From an uncultured Bacteroidales bacterium (lineage in GTDB: Bacteria > Bacteroidota > Bacteroidia > Bacteroidales > UBA932), in NCBI GenBank assembly GCA_944323805.1, contig CALUTW010000001.1, positions 124,001 to 188,000 on the forward strand: 64,000 nt of DNA, read 5' to 3'. The notes beneath the pieces are model-generated. The model was not told the DNA's origin. It did no database searches and saw nothing but the letters and a program-made list of their open reading frames with translations. Positions 60,849 through 64,000 of this stretch are shown one piece after another (the first letter of the stretch is position 1; each line of letters opens with the position of its first letter). The translations under genes were made by a program, and so were the position numbers.

Positions 60849-61964
60849 ATGATGAAATTCATCAAGTCCTGCATTTGTTTCCTGTCCATCGCGGCAATGC
60901 TGGCCATGCCTCTTCCTTCAGCTGCTGACGGAGGACAGTCCAGGCTTGAACTGAAGACCGTGGTGCTCGACCCGGGACACGGCGGAAAGGACCCCGGATG
61001 TGTGAGCCGGGACCGGAAGACATACGAGAAGAACCTCACGCTGTCGATTGCCAGGCTTCTCGGCCAGAAGATAAACCAGGCATATCCCGATGTCAATGTC
61101 ATCTATACCCGTACCACGGACAAGTACATCACACTCAATGACAGGGCGGAGATTGCTAACAGAAATCATGCCGACCTTTTCATCTCGATCCATATAAACT
61201 CCTTTACCAATCCTTCCACCAACGGTTTTTCGGCCCATATCCTCGGGCAGTCAAGGGACAAGAACAGGGACCTTTTCTCATATAATATGGATGTCTGCCG
61301 GAGGGAGAACTCGGTAATACTTCTGGAGGAGGACTATACAACCAAATATCAGGGCTTCGACCCCAATGACCCGGAGTCATTCATTTTCTTCAACCTGATG
61401 CAGAACGCCTTCTATGAGCAGAGCCTTCTTTTTGCGGCAGATGTGGAGAGGGAGCTGTCCAAAGGCCCTATAACGCATAGCAGGGGCATTTCGCAGGACC
61501 CGTTCTATGTGCTGTGGAAAACTACCATGCCGGCAGTGCTTATCGAGGTTGGCTTCATATCCAATGCCGCGGACCTCAGGACCATGAACTCTTCCGCCGG
61601 CAAGGATGCCATCGCGGACAGGCTGTTCTCGGCTTTCAGGAGTTTCAAGACCAAATACGACGGCAGCCTTGACCTGTCTTCGGCGCAGACTTCCCGGCCG
61701 GCTGCACAGTCCGACGTGCAGGACAGCGGCGAAGACATCCGGTACGGAGTCCAGATACTTGCGCTGAGCAAGAGGCTGAAGTCCGGGGACAAGGCGCTGA
61801 AAGGCTATGTGCCGGAAATATATCCTGCAGGCAAGGTGTATAAGTATGTTGTAGGCATATCTTCATCCGAAGACGAGGCCAGGGATACTTTCCGTTCGGT
61901 CAGGCGGAGGTTTCCGGACTCGTTCCCCGTCAAGATCATTGACGGCAAGGTGTCTCCTCTATAG
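60849..61964 (+). CDS. N-acetylmuramoyl-L-alanine amidase (Amidase_3), exported
   Basis: This ~371-residue enzyme should cleave the amide between MurNAc and the stem peptide in peptidoglycan during division. A signal peptide (I-C-F-L-S-I-A-A-M-L-A-M-P) is followed by the Amidase_3 domain at about residues 35-265: V-V-L-D-P-G-H-G-G-K-D-P-G (first zinc His), a Glu ligand downstream, and a second His in S-I-H-I-N. A later catalytic Glu lies in L-I-E-V-G-F-I-S-N. The C-terminus (about 295-371) resembles a SPOR-like domain for septal targeting. The MCE gene follows after 38 bases and is probably co-transcribed. Confidence 0.9.
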   Translation: MMKFIKSCICFLSIAAMLAMPLPSAADGGQSRLELKTVVLDPGHGGKDPGCVSRDRKTYEKNLTLSIARLLGQKINQAYPDVNVIYTRTTDKYITLNDRAEIANRNHADLFISIHINSFTNPSTNGFSAHILGQSRDKNRDLFSYNMDVCRRENSVILLEEDYTTKYQGFDPNDPESFIFFNLMQNAFYEQSLLFAADVERELSKGPITHSRGISQDPFYVLWKTTMPAVLIEVGFISNAADLRTMNSSAGKDAIADRLFSAFRSFKTKYDGSLDLSSAQTSRPAAQSDVQDSGEDIRYGVQILALSKRLKSGDKALKGYVPEIYPAGKVYKYVVGISSSEDEARDTFRSVRRRFPDSFPVKIIDGKVSPL

Positions 61965-62002
61965 GTACTGACCCGGTGGACAAACAGATTAATCCGGCAG
62001 AA

Positions 62003-62914
62003 ATGAAAGCAAGCAAAGAACTCAAGATCGGTATTTTTGTCATAGTAGTGCTGGCAGTCTCTTTCGTGATAATCAATTTCCTGAGAGAGAAGGACCTTTT
62101 CAACAGGCAGATGGAGATATCATCCGTCTATCAGGACGTGCAGGGACTGACATTGTCTGCCCCGGTATATATTAAAGGGTATAAGGCCGGCTCGGTCACG
62201 GACATCGCGTATGACGGGGAATCCGGGAATTTTACCGTCACATGTTCCGTAGCCAAGGGATTCATGCTGCCCGATGATTCCAGGATGGATATCTTCAGTG
62301 TGGATATCATGGGCGGGAAAGGTATCGATATTGTCCCGGGCTCTTCTTCCGCACATCTCTCTGACGGGGACATGATAGCCGGTGCCGTACGGACCGATAT
62401 GCTTGCTTCGCTTCAGGAAAGCCTTCCGCAGCTGATATTGAAGCTGGACTCCCTTGCCGACAGCCTCGGGACAGTTGCAGGCAATATCAACGCCGTGCTT
62501 GATGAGGAAACCCGTGCCGGCATATCCGGGTCTGTCCGTCATCTTGAGGACATTCTCGAAGATATCGACAGGATTGCATCGGCGGCAGGCAGCCGCTCGG
62601 ATGATATCGGGGAATTCCTCGACAACCTGGCCTATGTCTCATCAAGGCTCGTGTCGGTAACGGACAAGGCGGATGCCGCCATGTCAGGTATCGGCGGGAC
62701 AGCCGCAGCCCTCGACAGTGCGGACATAGCCGGGATGGTCGCATCTGTCAGGGAGCTTGCCGAGGCAATCGCTTCCCCGGAAGGCACTGTCGGACGTCTT
62801 CTCTCCGATGACGGGGTATATGAATCCGTCGGCTCCCTTGTATCGAGACTTGACAGCCTCGTTATGAAAATCGAGGAAAATCCGAGGAAATACGTCAGGA
62901 TTTCACTGTTCTGA
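62003..62914 (+). CDS. MlaD/MCE-family lipid transport protein
   Basis: This ~303-residue protein has one N-terminal membrane anchor (I-G-I-F-V-I-V-V-L-A-V-S-F-V-I-I-N-F). An MCE domain follows at about residues 40-115, with the hallmark G-L-T-L-S-A-P-V-Y-I-K-G-Y-K-A-G-S-V. The rest is helical and contains repeated D-L-E-D-I-type heptads. MCE proteins form hexameric lipid channels between membranes. The adjacent permease (MlaE) and ATPase (MlaF) genes are not in this window. The start at 62003 is preferred to a GTG at 61976 because K-x-S-K-E is the usual beginning of the family. Confidence 0.85.
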   Translation: MKASKELKIGIFVIVVLAVSFVIINFLREKDLFNRQMEISSVYQDVQGLTLSAPVYIKGYKAGSVTDIAYDGESGNFTVTCSVAKGFMLPDDSRMDIFSVDIMGGKGIDIVPGSSSAHLSDGDMIAGAVRTDMLASLQESLPQLILKLDSLADSLGTVAGNINAVLDEETRAGISGSVRHLEDILEDIDRIASAAGSRSDDIGEFLDNLAYVSSRLVSVTDKADAAMSGIGGTAAALDSADIAGMVASVRELAEAIASPEGTVGRLLSDDGVYESVGSLVSRLDSLVMKIEENPRKYVRISLF

Positions 62915-63042
62915 TCCCTTCCGGATGTATCTGACAGGCATTTTTCCAATCTTGAATTATTCTAAATACGGAGTATTCCAGTTTCAATAATTTACGAAAT
63001 AGTGTCATTGTAAGTTGTTGGTTATAATGATTTTATAATTTA

Positions 63043-63069
63043 AACGTTTCGCTTTAGGGAAAACGTTTG
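63043..63069. promoter_or_regulatory. Pair of AAACGTTT palindromes upstream of dnaA
   Basis: The 8-bp palindrome AAACGTTT occurs at 63043-63050 and 63062-63069, 19 bases apart, in an AT-rich 275-base gap before dnaA. Two identical palindromes at about two helical turns suggest an operator for a dimer or tetramer. The rest of this gap (62915-63189) shows no gene and no clear DnaA box (TTATNCACA). Confidence 0.4.
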
Positions 63070-63189
63070 GAATGTAAAATAAAATTAAAATACAATAGAT
63101 AAATTAATTTTTTATTACTTTTTTTTCCTCAATTTTGCCATTCCTTTCAGAAGCGGTATTGCTTCAGTTAATCCAGGGATCAGAAAGAT

Positions 63190-64000
63190 ATGGCGGAAGA
63201 GAAACACATAATGGTATGGGACAGGTGTCTGAATGTAATCAGCCAGATTGTCGAGCCACAGCATTTCAACACGTGGTTCAAGCCGATCAGGCCGGTTGCG
63301 ATGCAGGACTCCACACTCGAAGTGGAGGTCCCGTCCGAATTTTTCCGTGAATATCTCGAGGAATATTATCTGGATGTGCTGAAGAAGACTCTCAGGCGAG
63401 AGATAGGGTCGGATGCCAGGCTGGTATACCGCGTGCGGCCTGTAGCAGTGGAGCCGCCTATGAGATATCCGGGGTCACATGGCAATACTCCGGTCAACAA
63501 GACCATTACCATACCGACTTATCCTCACGGGAATCCAGGCCCGTTCGTATATCCTGGACTGCAGCGCGTGCAGGTTAATCCTCAGCTTAATCCGGTATAC
63601 TGTTTCGGGAATCTCGTGGAGGGGGAGTGCAACAAGATGGGCATCACTGCCGGAGAAAGCATTTCCACGGCTCCCGGCAAGACGGCTTTTAACCCGCTCT
63701 TCCTTTTCGGCGGGCCGGGACTCGGGAAGACGCACATAGCCCAGGCGATCGGTATAGCCATCAAGGAGAAATATCCTGAGCTGGTTGTCCTCTACGTACC
63801 GGCTAACAGGTTCAAGACACAGTACATGGATGCTGTCAATGTCAATAACAAGCTGACAGACTTCCTTGCCTTCTATATGAAGATGGATGTCCTGATAGTC
63901 GATGATATCCAGGAGCTTGCATCCCCGGGTGCACAGAATGCATTCTTCCATATATTCAATCATCTGCATCAGCACGGGAAGCAGCTGATATTCACATCGG
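63190..64000 (+). CDS. dnaA: Chromosomal replication initiator DnaA (3' end outside window)
   Basis: The frame is open from the ATG at 63190 to the window end (about 270 codons). The N-terminal domain I has W-D-R-C-L-N-V-I and F-N-T-W-F-K-P-I-R-P, a DnaA hallmark. A linker of about 60 residues follows. Domain III begins with N-P-L-F-L-F-G-G-P-G-L-G-K-T-H (Walker A) and L-I-V-D-D-I-Q-E-L (Walker B). It opens the replication origin and recruits the helicase. The last part (sensor motifs and DNA-binding domain IV) is not in the window. Confidence 0.95.
   Translation, partial: MAEEKHIMVWDRCLNVISQIVEPQHFNTWFKPIRPVAMQDSTLEVEVPSEFFREYLEEYYLDVLKKTLRREIGSDARLVYRVRPVAVEPPMRYPGSHGNTPVNKTITIPTYPHGNPGPFVYPGLQRVQVNPQLNPVYCFGNLVEGECNKMGITAGESISTAPGKTAFNPLFLFGGPGLGKTHIAQAIGIAIKEKYPELVVLYVPANRFKTQYMDAVNVNNKLTDFLAFYMKMDVLIVDDIQELASPGAQNAFFHIFNHLHQHGKQLIFTS

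Noticed and set aside
62915..63189. A standard replication origin before dnaA
   Set aside because: The gap is AT-rich, but I found no TTATNCACA boxes, so an origin call is not supported.

Overview
The window looks like chromosomal DNA of a gut-type Bacteroidales bacterium, possibly Rikenellaceae or a related lineage. The base composition is roughly half G+C. Evidence for the phylum: promoter-like boxes of the Bacteroidetes type (TAnnTTTG near -7, occasionally TTTG near -33), hardly any Shine-Dalgarno sequences, a TonB-dependent receptor with a carboxypeptidase-regulatory-like N-terminus, S46 and DPP IV-type peptidases, a Rho factor with a long inserted N-terminal segment, fimbrillin-like lipoproteins, an LptD-like protein and an MCE protein beside an amidase. 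I assign 47 genes. The first (a lipid-kinase tail) and the last (dnaA) are cut by the window edges. No gene-free stretch reaches 300 bases; the longest is about 275 bases upstream of dnaA. I saw no tRNA, rRNA, CRISPR array, insertion sequence or phage gene.

Layout. 0-9.7 kb: lipid kinase end, RluD-type pseudouridine synthase, then a run of holA, an ABC-2 exporter pair, a 5'-nucleotidase split into two genes, and a secreted heparinase II/III-like protein. 8.8-16.8 kb: yicC, glnS, an alpha/beta hydrolase, an M20 dipeptidase, pyrF, and a minus-strand operon (DPP IV-type peptidase, Gfo/Idh/MocA oxidoreductase, L-serine dehydratase). 19-24 kb: an exported choloylglycine-hydrolase-family enzyme, small unknown proteins, arginine deiminase, gpsA. 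24-31 kb, minus strand: TonB-dependent receptor plus beta-helix lipoprotein, then separately terminated phosphatase and pectinesterase genes.

31-38.5 kb is the most distinctive locus. A Crp/Fnr-type regulator is divergent from a three-gene lipoprotein operon: a metzincin-type protease with an unassigned N-terminal half, and two giant paralogous proteins with fimbrillin-like N-termini and a shared C-terminal domain. A perfect palindrome lies between regulator and operon. 38.5-49 kb: NfeD/stomatin pair, GltD-like oxidoreductase, MalY/PatB-like lyase, and a copper region (MATE pump, CopA with a fused CopZ-like tail, AraC regulator with an N-terminal metal-binding-like domain). 49-64 kb: carAB behind a structured leader with an attenuator-like hairpin, a DPP11-type S46 peptidase downstream of rho, an LptD-like protein divergent from amidase-MCE, and dnaA.

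Physiology (inference): DPP IV, DPP11, M20 dipeptidase, L-serine dehydratase and arginine deiminase together point to growth on peptides and amino acids. The bile-acid-hydrolase relative, heparinase-like enzyme and pectinesterase fit an intestinal habitat with host and plant polymers. carAB and pyrF belong to pyrimidine synthesis.
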